Shown: positions 36,345 through 45,393 of the stretch, piece by piece | Position numbering within the stretch: position 1 is the stretch's first letter | Layout of the letters: each line of letters starts with the position of its first letter | Source of the DNA: Hetaerina americana | Lineage: Eukaryota; Arthropoda; Insecta; Odonata; Calopterygidae | DNA length: 64,000 nt | Direction: 5' to 3' | NCBI GenBank assembly: GCA_022747635.1 | Contig: JAKTNV010000060.1 | Location: 1,182,372-1,246,371 of the forward strand | The notes under the pieces: model-generated | Database searches by the model: none | What the model saw: only the letters and a program-made list of their open reading frames with translations | What the model was told of the DNA's origin: nothing | Program-made: the position numbers and the translations under genes

Positions 36345-37167
36345 CTAAGTAATCTGTTGCATCTGCTCTAGTTTTTGCCCCCATATTTTAATGTTAAGCT
36401 TACCCTTTCTCTTGCTGGAAAATCGCATAGCCTTTGTTTTATTTATATTGATTCTCAACACATCTATCGCACTGAATTTCCTTGGCTGACTGACAAACTA
36501 GACCTTGGTCATTAGCAAACCTAACTGATTTTACGAATTCCCCGCAGACTTTCATGCCTATCTCCAGTTCTTCCCATTCCTCTTTAATCATTTCCTCCAC
36601 GTTAACAGCACCGGTGATGCATCTCTTCCTAACACTGCCCATCCGGACTCTACGTCCCCCGCTTGCACCGGAGCAGTCTAAGAGATGTACATGTCGGAGA
36701 TTAGCCTCCTGTCCCTCCCATCTTTTCCTATTTTCTACAATATACTCATAAGTTTTTCCCAATTCACTCTACCAAATTCCTTTTCCAAATCTATGAAACA
36801 GGCAAATACATCCTGATTTTTATCATTTGTGTGCCTCATTACTGCATTTTCATCACGTCTGCCTCTCCCTTTATTGAACCAAAATTTACCCTACTCTCCA
36901 TCCTTTTGTTGATGATCCTGAGAATCACTTTAGCTGTGTGGGAAATCGAAGTTATTGTTCTGCAGTCCTTACATGATGCAGTCTTTACCCTTTTTGGAAT
37001 AGCAAGTAACACTGATCTCACGAGGTCTCCCAGCCAGATCCCTTCCTCATAGATGCTATGAATCATTCCATATGGACTCTGCCTCTTAAATTTGCCTAAA
37101 CCTTTTAGTAGTTCCGCAGGAATGTTGCCTGCCCCCAAGGTCTTATTTGTTTTCAACTCCCTTAATA
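36345..37167 (-). mobile_element. family A LINE, RT half (3' part of a split copy)
   Basis: On the minus strand: LRELKTNKTLGAGNIPAELL, KDCRTITSISHTAKVILRI, INKRMESRVNFG, then MKVCGEFVKSVRFANDQGLV (catalytic box mutated to FANDQ), and INIKQRLCDFPARE-like. The copy stops near 36345, before the C-terminal domain. Its upstream half continues at 38490 beyond the inserted mariner. Confidence 0.8.
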
Positions 37168-38487
37168 CTACCTTGATCAAAAAGTTCCCGGAATAACCAC
37201 CGTGTGGCGGTCCCAACGTTCCGACTTGAGTTCTGTTTTTTTTGTTAAATTGGTACATCTGTTGTTGATATTCCCTTTAAATCTTAGTGTCATAACTTGA
37301 CATTTGCAAAAGTTACGTAGCCAAGAGTACATCTATCTCTGTGTGTGTTGGCGATTTTTTACAATTGCAGAAATGAATTTAAATTTGCAACAACGAACTT
37401 GTATTAAATTTTGCGTAAAAAACGGATTTAGTGGCGCACGGACGTTGGAAATGTTGGAAAAGTGTTTCGGCAACGATTCTCTAAAAAAAACGGTCGTTTA
37501 CCAGTGGCACGAGCGGTTCAGAAGTGGTCGTGAGTCAATCGAAGATGATGAACGCAGTGGCAGACCATCGACATCGAAAGTCGGTGAAAAAATTGATAAA
37601 GTAAAAGAAATGTTGGTCAATAACCGCAAATTAACCATCAGAGAAATAGCGGAGGACTTGAACATTGCCTATGGATCCGCCCAAGACATTGTGGTTAATG
37701 ATTTGGGTTTCCGTCGTGTAGCAGCAAAAGACCTCAATTTCATGCAAAAAAGAGACCGTGTTGACGTCGCAAAAGACATGATTTGCGAGGCTGAATCCGA
37801 TCCCACATTCATCAAAAGGATCATTACTGGAGACGAGACGTGGGTTTATGAGTACGACACGCAATCCAGACATCAGGCAAGTGAATGGCGTTCACCAAAT
37901 GAGCCGAGACCAAAAAAACCACGTCGTTTTCAGTCAAAAAAGAAGGCAATGCTGACGGTTTTCATGGATTACAACGGTGTAGTGCATCATGAATTTTTGC
38001 CAGAAGGCCAGACAGTAAACAAAGAGTATTATTTGGGCGTTATGAGACGTTTGCGTGAAGCAATTCGCCGAAAGAGACCAGAAATGTGGGCAGAAAACTC
38101 GTGGATTTTGCACCATGATAACGCACCGTCGCACAGTGCTATCATTATTCGTAATTTTTTGACGAAAAATGCAACAAATACCATCCAACAGCCACCGAAT
38201 TCACCTGATTTGGCTCCCTGTGACTTCTTTCTGTTCAATCGAGTTAAAAAACCATTACGGGGAACGCGTTTTAGCAGCCGAGAGGAAGTAATGGAAAAAT
38301 CGCAGGAAGCACTGATGGACATACCGAAAACCGAATATAAAAAATGTTTCGAGGATTGGATCAAGCGCTGGCATAAGTGTGTTGCAGTCGATGGGGATTA
38401 CTTTGAAGGGGACAATATAGATTTAGATGAATAAACTTGTATTTTTAATTTTCTGAATAAATTCCGGGAAATTTTTGATCAAGGTAG
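37168..38487 (+). mobile_element. mariner element, complete ends, copy B (1320 bp)
   Basis: Terminal inverted repeats begin CTACCTTGATCAAAAAGTTC (left) and CTACCTTGATCAAAAATTTC (right, reversed), with TA on both sides (37166-37167, 38488-38489). It lies inside a family A LINE on the opposite strand, so it jumped after the LINE inserted. Nearly identical to copy A at 20781-22113. Confidence 0.96.
37373..38434 (+). CDS. mariner transposase, open frame but with a 4-residue linker deletion
   Basis: 353 codons from the ATG at 37373 (MNLNLQQRT), close to the usual ~345 of mariner transposases. Two N-terminal helix-turn-helix motifs bind the terminal repeats. The DDD catalytic core shows GDETW at about residue 159, HHDNAPSH at about 253 and NSPDLAPCD with exactly 34 residues between the second and third Asp (D,D34D). 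C-terminal end WHKCVAVDGDYFEGD. The frame is uninterrupted, but compared with copy A it lacks 12 bases: AAKLVPKDLN is shortened to AAKDLN. That position corresponds to the conserved WVPHEL-type interdomain linker known to matter for mariner activity, so this protein is probably impaired (inference). An upstream in-frame TTG at 37304 is unlikely to be the start. Confidence 0.93.
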   Translation: MNLNLQQRTCIKFCVKNGFSGARTLEMLEKCFGNDSLKKTVVYQWHERFRSGRESIEDDERSGRPSTSKVGEKIDKVKEMLVNNRKLTIREIAEDLNIAYGSAQDIVVNDLGFRRVAAKDLNFMQKRDRVDVAKDMICEAESDPTFIKRIITGDETWVYEYDTQSRHQASEWRSPNEPRPKKPRRFQSKKKAMLTVFMDYNGVVHHEFLPEGQTVNKEYYLGVMRRLREAIRRKRPEMWAENSWILHHDNAPSHSAIIIRNFLTKNATNTIQQPPNSPDLAPCDFFLFNRVKKPLRGTRFSSREEVMEKSQEALMDIPKTEYKKCFEDWIKRWHKCVAVDGDYFEGDNIDLDE

Positions 38488-38489
38488 TA

Positions 38490-39603
38490 TCCATTCTATC
38501 TCATTCTTGAGCATGCCTGTACCTAAGCTATCTGCATCTACGTCATATTCACTTCCTATATCTATACTTGTTGACCTAAGTTCTTTACCATCCAGTTCTT
38601 CTATTTTTATTCCTTCCATCTCACCTGATTCTTTTCTGTTTCAACTATTATCTTACCTGACCCATCTCTATATGTTAGCAAAGATCTTCCCTTCTTACTT
38701 CCCGATAGTGATTTAACCTTGCTGTATAGTGCACCAATTTCACCCTTCTTCTGCAAACTTTCCATATCCTCAAACTGCGTCTTCAACCATGGTTCTTTTG
38801 CTTTATTTGCTACCATCTCAATTTCTTATTTAACTCTTTGTACTTCCTTCTGCCTAACTCTATATTTACATTCTTCCATTTCCTTCTCTCTTCTATCTTT
38901 CTAATCATCTCCATGATCCATGATTCCCTTGTCCTTTCCCTATTAACATTTCCAATAGTTTCTTTTTCAGTTTTTCATATCCCTTTTTTGATATATTCCC
39001 ATTTTTCCTTGATAGTACTTAGCTCCTTTCCCTCACTCATGACTTTCTCTACAACCTGCAGATACTGCTTCCTTGTCAATCCAGGTAATCCTTCTACATT
39101 CCATTTCCTAATCTACCTCCCCTGCCTTATCTTTTTGAATCGGACACTACACCTAATGAGCACTAAACTGTGAACAGAGTCTTCATTCACTCCCAGGAAA
39201 CTGTACAAATCAATCATGCTGTTCCTAAATCTATGCCTAGCTATAGTACTCGTATAATCTAACTTATACCTGGCATTCAGAGACACCTGACATTTTCCAT
39301 GTATACCTATGCCCTTTGTGGTGTCCAAAATAAGTGTTGATGATTATTAGTCGTTGTCTCCTACAGAACTCAATTGCTTCCTCCCTGTAGCTATTTCTTG
39401 TACCTAAACCATAATCCCCCACCTTATTAACATCTCTTCCTTTGCTTACCATCGCATTCCAATCCCCCATCACTGTCAAATGTTTCCCCGCAAGAACACA
39501 TGCGATTATGTCCTCTAAATGATCGTATACCCTATTGAACTCTTCCTCCTTATGATTGTTAGGTGGAATGTCTACCTGAACATTGACCAAGTTCGTCACT
39601 TCC
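38490..39603 (-). mobile_element. family A LINE, endonuclease half (5' part of the split copy)
   Basis: Minus strand: TNLVNVQVDIPPNNHKEEEF, VMGDWNAMVSKGRD, VGDYGLGTRNSYREE, LIIINTYFGHHKGHRYTWKM, RHRFRNSMIDLYSF, RCSVRFKKIRQGR, and after frame breaks DMESLQKKGEIGALYSKVKS. It joins in sense with the RT half at 37167. The 5' end is truncated within the endonuclease at about 39603. Confidence 0.85.
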
Positions 39604-39951
39604 TTTTTTAAGTTGAGAATTAATATTTCATGGAGGGCTCAAAACGTTGATCATACCAATACAAACCACTAGTAGATCAGTTAGTGATCATTTCCAGCAA
39701 AGGTTGTTCAATATTTTCCCAAAGTTCTATAATAATGTTTAAGTGACATATATTCTATCCATTCAAACAGACATGCTGGAGTAAAAGAATACTGTTGGTT
39801 CCAAGGCCTGGGTTCAATTATCTGATGCCTCTACTGTAACTTGCAATGTAATTTTTTGGACACTAGAGCTTGCTGAGAAAATAGGTGTCAACGTATGACA
39901 CAACCAATTCTATCACACTCTGTTGGGAATGAAGCATTAGGTGAGTCCTAC

Positions 39952-40135
39952 CTTCACCTATCAAACCAGCCTTCATGTTGATTACTGTGGTTGGTACCAT
40001 GAAAAAATCCTTTGAATTAACCAGGATACCAGAGAGAGAGTTTTTTGGTGAATATATCTTTATCACCACAATAATAAATCCAAAGTTGCTTTGATAGGCA
40101 AAGTTAGACCTCGCCTCATACTCGGTGAAATGTAG
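39952..40135 (-). CDS. weak candidate exon resembling a DEG/ENaC (pickpocket) segment
   Basis: The minus-strand open frame reads LHFTEYEARSNFAYQSNFGF, then IYSPKNSLSGILVNSKDFFM and VPTTVINMKAGLI, and meets a GTAGGA donor at 39946-39951. 'GF..V.......G..V.....F.V.PTVI....L' loosely matches the extracellular block of degenerin/epithelial Na+ channel proteins ahead of the 'R.C' motif. The family's conserved prolines and Cys are not present and no good acceptor precedes it. It could be a decayed fragment or chance. Confidence 0.2.
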
Positions 40136-40884
40136 AATCACACACTTACAGTAAATGGGCTGGTTCTCTTGCCTGTGCTCCCTCTTATTTCCTATGAAGC
40201 TATGATCATATGATATTCATATAATATATACTTCCTTCATGTAGCATTCTTCCAGGTCAGCGCTTTACTACAGTTACCTAAAGTTACATAAATCATGAGT
40301 ACTATCTGCTTGGAAGAATTGATGTTTCTTAATGTCCAAGGTAGGATGGGTAGAAAAGCAATTCTATTAAAAAAATTTCAACCATAAGCATTCATGTGTC
40401 ACTGTAGAGGTGAAGCATAAGAATAAAAAGCTGATTTCAATTGGATAATTCTTCCAGGTTCAACCAAGCCCTTGGAGATCAGTTTGGACCTTGGTTCATT
40501 AGATCCACAGCCCTCTTGACCCACAGACACACTCCCCTGGTTTCAACACCACTCAATTACGTTCTCATCTCACCACCTGATTTCACACGACCAAAAAAAT
40601 GTTCATCACATTAGCTTGTGAATTACCTTCAAAGTTAATCCTCATTCAACTTAATAGTGATAATATCTTTATTGATACATTGCTTTACTGATATTTACTT
40701 TATTGATACTTACTTATTGATAATGAAAAAATACAAAATAATTTTTCGGCTACCACAATTGATTTTGTACATCCCAAAGTCATATAGAAAAATCCTTAAA
40801 TACATGATCATATTTTTATACTATAATAAAAGCAATTCCAACTGTCTCTCAAATGTGAAAAGGCTAGTTAATCAACAAAATTAT

Positions 40885-42060
40885 CAAATTGCTTTTTCCA
40901 AAGTGTGCAGTGCCATAATAAATTAATCTACATTCATTAATGTAAAGGCTAACTTCATAGCATGATATAAGGGTTCATATTGTAATGCTTTGTTCTGTGC
41001 CAGTTGTTCTCAAATAGGTTATTATTTTTAAATGATCTTGGTGGAACATGAAATATTGTGTTCTTTTGTTTGTAGGGACAATCTATATTATGATTTATTA
41101 GTTTATACAGAAACATCAATTGATGTGTTGTATTATTCTAGATATTTCTCTCGCTGCAATGAAGAAGTGGGTCTTGGTACAGATTTTCATCATATCTTAA
41201 TCCCTTGCGGTAAGCCCATTGTTATGAACATTTATTTTGGAGTTCTTTTCCTCTAAGTTCAGAAAAATGGAAAAGGGGGGACCATAAAACAGTGAAATAC
41301 TAAAGGTTGGTTCTCCTCAGGTAAAAATAGAGCACGTCTATCATTATTATATCTTTTAAGCTAAATTTATGCTGACAGATAAATTCCATGGTTTTCGCTG
41401 TCGCACTGCTTGAAAGATGATCAAAATGATTCTTATAATTCATGCTTGACATAAACATCATTCCCAAGTCAAGAATGCTAATTATATGCTCTTCTAAAAA
41501 ATCATTGTTATCCATATATTGTTGATTTAACAGATTTATTTTTTTAATAAACTGATTACTTTGCCTTTATTTGGATTTAGTTTAAGGTCACATACCTTTT
41601 ACCATGCAAGAAATTGAAATAAACCTATGTGTAATGCCAAACAATTGATTGCATTATTACAATCCATCAACTTGGGCCCTTTGCTCCAAGGAAACTTAAA
41701 TAAACTGTTCATGGCTTGCGAGATCTGCAGTAATGGACCACCCTGCAATAAAGCCATTTTGTCAATCTATTAACTAGGTGCTGGAATTTGTCAGCATTGT
41801 ATTCTAGTAATCAATTATTATTTATTCAAATACTTTTGACACATGAGGTAATTATATACTTGTCTGTACTTTTTAATATCAGATTTGTCTCCTCTGTGGA
41901 ATGTTGTCACATGACTTGCTTTCCATGCATCGGGAAACACTTCCTATTGTTGTCAAAGGATAAAAAATATGCAAGCCGGCAGTTATCACTTGCATTGATA
42001 TACCATCTGGTCCCAAGGATTAATAGGATTCAGAACTTTTAAATATGGCAATCATACCAG
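40885..42060 (-). mobile_element. CR1/Jockey-type LINE (family C), decayed
   Basis: Minus strand, left to right in the protein: LNPINPWDQMVYQC, 'FPDAWKASHVTTFHRGDK' (compare W-K-x-S-x-V-x-P-I-x-K), DIKKYRQVYNYL, then after a deletion of the palm ISILDLGMMFMSSMNYKNHF, LSSSATAKTMEFICQHKFS, and after further decay LRYDENLYQDPLL, FLYKLINHNIDCP, IFHVPPRSFKNNNLF and YHAMK. These are thumb and C-terminal blocks of a non-LTR RT. An antisense open frame at 41076-41209 with exon-like borders is a by-product. Confidence 0.7.
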
Positions 42061-42868
42061 ATGTTGGCACAGCCCTAGAATCCACATTCAATCAGAGCAT
42101 CATGCTATTTGATGTGGTATGAAGTATTTTATGGTTTTTTTTTCAAAAATAGAGTAAAAAGTAATTAAATGAACAATTGCTTACCCATTTTGACCTTTAT
42201 ATCCATCAAAGTATATTTTGTTGGGAATTTCTAGATAAAATATTTTAGAATCAGCTAATGACCATAGGTACATATTGTTGGGTGATTGTAAGATAAATTT
42301 CAATTAAAAACATGCAATCTTTTAAAATATTTGAAATCATTTCCAAACTTAAATTATTTTCAAAATTTTGTAATTATCAATTATTTATTCTAATATTCAT
42401 ATTTTTTAAATTTTTTTCAAGCTGCCTTTTGGTTTAGAATTTTTCATTTGATATCATTGAGAGACTGGGATTTAGGATTTCAGTTTACAGTTATATTGCC
42501 TAAGACTGACTTACAATGAAATCATCTTTGAGCCCTTTCATAAAAACACAGTATAATGGCTCTTGATTAGGTACCTTTTGGTTTCCTGAAAGTGTTCAAA
42601 AATGGACTTTGATATTATCTTGTATTGTTTTCTCATAGCATACCTCCTTTTGAGTTTAAGTATATGGCAGTACTGACAACAAAATGTTTTATCCGAAGGA
42701 ATATTTTATAACTCCTCAATTGTTACAATGATAACCACCTCCTAATGCAAAATCAGCAGCTCTCTGAACACTTACTCAATCATTGCTTTAATGACAAGCG
42801 TTTCCAATACATTCTGCTACAACTGATTTAAACATTACTGGAGTTTTATTTAATTATAAGTTGTGCAA
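42061..42868. other. AT-rich unassigned DNA
   Basis: Highly AT-rich, especially 42120-42420. No gene or repeat family recognised. Confidence 0.4.
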
Positions 42869-43133
42869 TTGGGACACGGTAGTCCAGTGGGTAGACTTTT
42901 AGAATACTGGCTGGAGAGCTAGGGGTACATTTCTGGGGATGTCTCTGGGCACCCTCAACTTTAACCAAGCTGTTCAATTTTTCGGATACCAGATCTTCAT
43001 GGGAAACTACTTGCAATACTGGAACTGCCCCCTCCCCCTTCCCTCAAGTGTGAATTCCACATGCCATGGGGCTTAGTATTGGGTGAACTTTACCTCCAGC
43101 TACTGAATCGCACCGAACTTTGGGTTGATAACT
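42869..43133 (+). mobile_element. tRNA-derived SINE, family B, copy 2 (decayed)
   Basis: GGACACGGTAGTCCAGTGGG, TTTTTCGGATACCAGATCTT, TTCATGGGAAACTACTTGCA, GTGTGAATTCCACATGCCAT, GGGGCTTAGTATTGGGTGAA and TTGGGTTGATAAC align in order with copy 1 at 18956-19216. The B box is degraded (GGGTACATTTCTGG). Confidence 0.78.
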
Positions 43134-43637
43134 ATGGCTTGTTGGTTGGTTGAACAATTCTATTTTAAATATTGAATTCAATAATATTTTTGCCTTTTGC
43201 AAATTTAATTACCGAAATTGATGAATTACAAGGTTTATTAACATGAAATATATTCGACTCGTATAGTCAGCCTTATAGCTTCGTGCTGATTTTACTTTTC
43301 ATATAATTCTCATTTCATCATTTTCTTAAGAAAATAATGGTAGAGAGTGGCATTTGAAATGTTCACAAAATTTTGTAAATTATTTTTCAATCAATAATTG
43401 AAATAAATTCCAAATTTTTTGTGAGGTATTTCAGTTCTCTTGGAAAGAAAATGCTGGATCCACAACATAATTTTATTTTTTACCAAATACCAGTAAATAT
43501 TTCAATAAAAAGGCATATTTTTATAAGTAATTAATTATTACAATCAACAATAATATATTTTAAAGATTGTTTTTATTTGACCCAAACATATTGTAATTCA
43601 GTATGACAAAAATTTCACATCATTTTGAAATGTTTAG

Positions 43638-43852
43638 AATTACAGTCGAGAGTGAGGTTGCTTGAAGAATCTTCTTCATTGAGGTTTGGAAGCCATAGCA
43701 ATAAGTTGGAGGAGTTGAATCTCACTTTTAATCAAAGTGAAGAGACCACTTCTCCACTTAATGCTAGGACTAATTGCTATGCTCTGCGACATTTCCTGAA
43801 ACAATGGCATTCACCCAAAACAAAACAAATGCGGAAAATACAGACAAATTAA
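43638..43852 (+). CDS. candidate terminal exon with short coiled coil
   Basis: TTTAG (or ATTACAG eight bases later) could be a splice acceptor. The frame reads ELQSRVRLLEESSSLRFGSH, SNKLEELNLTFNQSEETTSP and a basic tail ending KTKQMRKIQTN at a TAA. Leu/Ile spacing in the first 30 residues suggests a heptad repeat. The opposite strand gives no LINE-like translation. No AATAAA was seen soon after. The family is not recognised; a chance frame remains possible. Confidence 0.28.
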
Positions 43853-44177
43853 TATGAATAGAAAGTCACTAAATACATGCAAATGTTAAAAGTCCTTTCC
43901 AATTCAAAGAGAAGAATGAACCTGATATGATTGCATCTAAGCTAACACACCTTTGAGAAAAAGAAATATTGTGAGATGTGATTATTTACGAGCAAATGAG
44001 ACTTACAATTCCATTATTAAAGTATAAAGTCTCATTTGAAATGCTCTCTCCCACAGAAAAATTGTGTATTTTTAAAAGCATTCCAGAAACGCGAACAACA
44101 AGATAAGGAGTAAGTTCCACTTTGCTCCTCTGAGCACACTTGTAACACCTATGCCGAACGCCCGCAAATTTACTCAC

Positions 44178-44421
44178 GATCGCTGGTGCTTAAAAATCTT
44201 CCTTCGGTGAGAACTCGAAGATTTTGCGAGTGTCCATGAGCTGGAAGAGTTAGATCTGGCACCGCGTGCAACTGCCCGTGCCGAGACCCCCACTTCCAAC
44301 TCCCAAACGCTCGCGTCTCGGTGCGGCTGAGCACGGATGCTGGTCAGAGGACACTGACCCGGCCCCGGAGGAGGTAGTTCTATCTCTTAGATAAACACAT
44401 GAAGGTGACTTCAAACTGAAT
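44178..44421 (-). other. predicted first exon (mostly 5' UTR) of a minus-strand gene
   Basis: Begins at the initiator TCATTC and ends at a consensus donor, CGATC|GTGAGTA (donor at 44171-44177). The 244-base exon is GC- and CpG-richer than its surroundings. Its only in-frame ATG near the end (about 44239) opens a 15-codon reading frame closed by TAA before the donor, so the main start probably lies in a later exon. Downstream exons on this strand should lie at lower coordinates; the PH-like exon at 786-965 is a possible member. Confidence 0.45.
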
Positions 44422-44452
44422 GACTTGTCCGTCGCCTTCCTCTCCTTATATA
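44421..44452 (-). promoter_or_regulatory. TATA/initiator core promoter
   Basis: TATATAAGG starts at 44452 reading left. Thirty-one bases on, TCATTC (A at 44421) fits the arthropod initiator TCAKTY exactly. The spacing is canonical for TATA to +1. Further upstream (44545-44600) are ATTGG/CCAAT-type motifs on both strands. Sequence evidence only. Confidence 0.5.
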
Positions 44453-45154
44453 CGGTCGGTTAGAGGAGTACGGCCAAAGTACACCTTAAGGAGATAGGCG
44501 CGTTTGCTTAACATAGCCGGGGCCCACCATACCACCTCTCCATACAATTTACATTGATTGGTCGCCGATGATATCTTGCTTCCAGTATCCGCCAATAAAA
44601 TTCAAAAAGTAGTTGAGGAGGATGGGGTAAAGATTAAGTAAATAAGAAGTATCTTGAAGATAAAGTATCGCTCGAGCTAAGGATGTCAGTGAGCTTACCC
44701 CGCAAATTGAATTGCGCAAAATTCTTCACTCCTCTTCCCTAATCCACCATCCACCAGGATATGACAATTTTTTTCTAATTTTAGCGCCTAGAGAAGTTCA
44801 GTGTTGAACTATTAGCTAATAATGTTTAATGTTGAAAACTATAGTAAACACTTTCGCTTTATGAAGAACATGAAAAATCTCTGCTGGAAGTAGCATTAGT
44901 AGTGGGCCGTAGTCTTGTTTCACCGGTTGCGGTCAACAAAGGCATGGAGCCTCAGTAGCCTCAGGTTTGCGGGTATAAGCCCCTGTCGTGAATGTTTCCT
45001 TCCGAAACTAAGGCTGGGGTTCCCTATCGTTTACGGCAAGTAAATTCAAAGCCGGATGGCTTGAATGATATGGTGTTGATTCCTCCGAAATTGATTGCTT
45101 CGCCAACAACACTGGAAATTGTATTACCTCAATGAGCCTTAAATCCAGCCGAAT
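44453..45154. other. upstream region of the predicted promoter, otherwise unassigned
   Basis: Contains GATTGGTCGCC and GCCAATAAAA near 44555-44600, compatible with CCAAT-box elements. No coding sequence was recognised. Confidence 0.35.
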
Positions 45155-45165
45155 AAGATTAAGCG

Positions 45166-45382
45166 TATTGAAATGTAATGAAATAATTGACTTTGTAATT
45201 CCACACACTTTATTTAAAAACACGACCAGGTTTCGACGTTGAACGTCATCATCAGGTGGTGACGTTCAACGTCGAAACCTGGTCGTGTTTTTAAATAAAG
45301 TGAGTGGAATTACAAAGTCAATTATTTCATTACATTTCAATATGTTATGCAAATTCCACAAAGTTACGCCTGAGACAACAAA
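45166..45382 (+). mobile_element. palindromic Penelope-related element, copy 2 (217 bp), with 11-bp target duplication
   Basis: Arms 45166-45248 and 45260-45342 are reverse complements over 83 positions with one mismatch, around the centre TCATCAGGTGG. A unique tail GTTATGCAAATTCCACAAAG plus ACGCCTGAGACAACA follows. AAGATTAAGCG occurs immediately before (45155-45165) and after (45383-45393). Read on the minus strand the inverted half gives CCTGATGATGACGTTCAACG then TCGAAACCTGGTCG, the hammerhead-like core. Target duplication plus tail argue for insertion as a unit. Confidence 0.92.
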
Positions 45383-45393
45383 AAGATTAAGCG

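Noticed and set aside
41076..41209. Apparent plus-strand exon with a good acceptor (TTGTTTGTAG) and donor (CGGTAAGC)
   Set aside because: The minus strand of the same bases reads as the C-terminal part of a non-LTR reverse transcriptase (LRYDENLYQDPLL, FLYKLINHNIDCP, IFHVPPRS), continuous with RT blocks at 41300-42050. The exon-like signals are coincidental.
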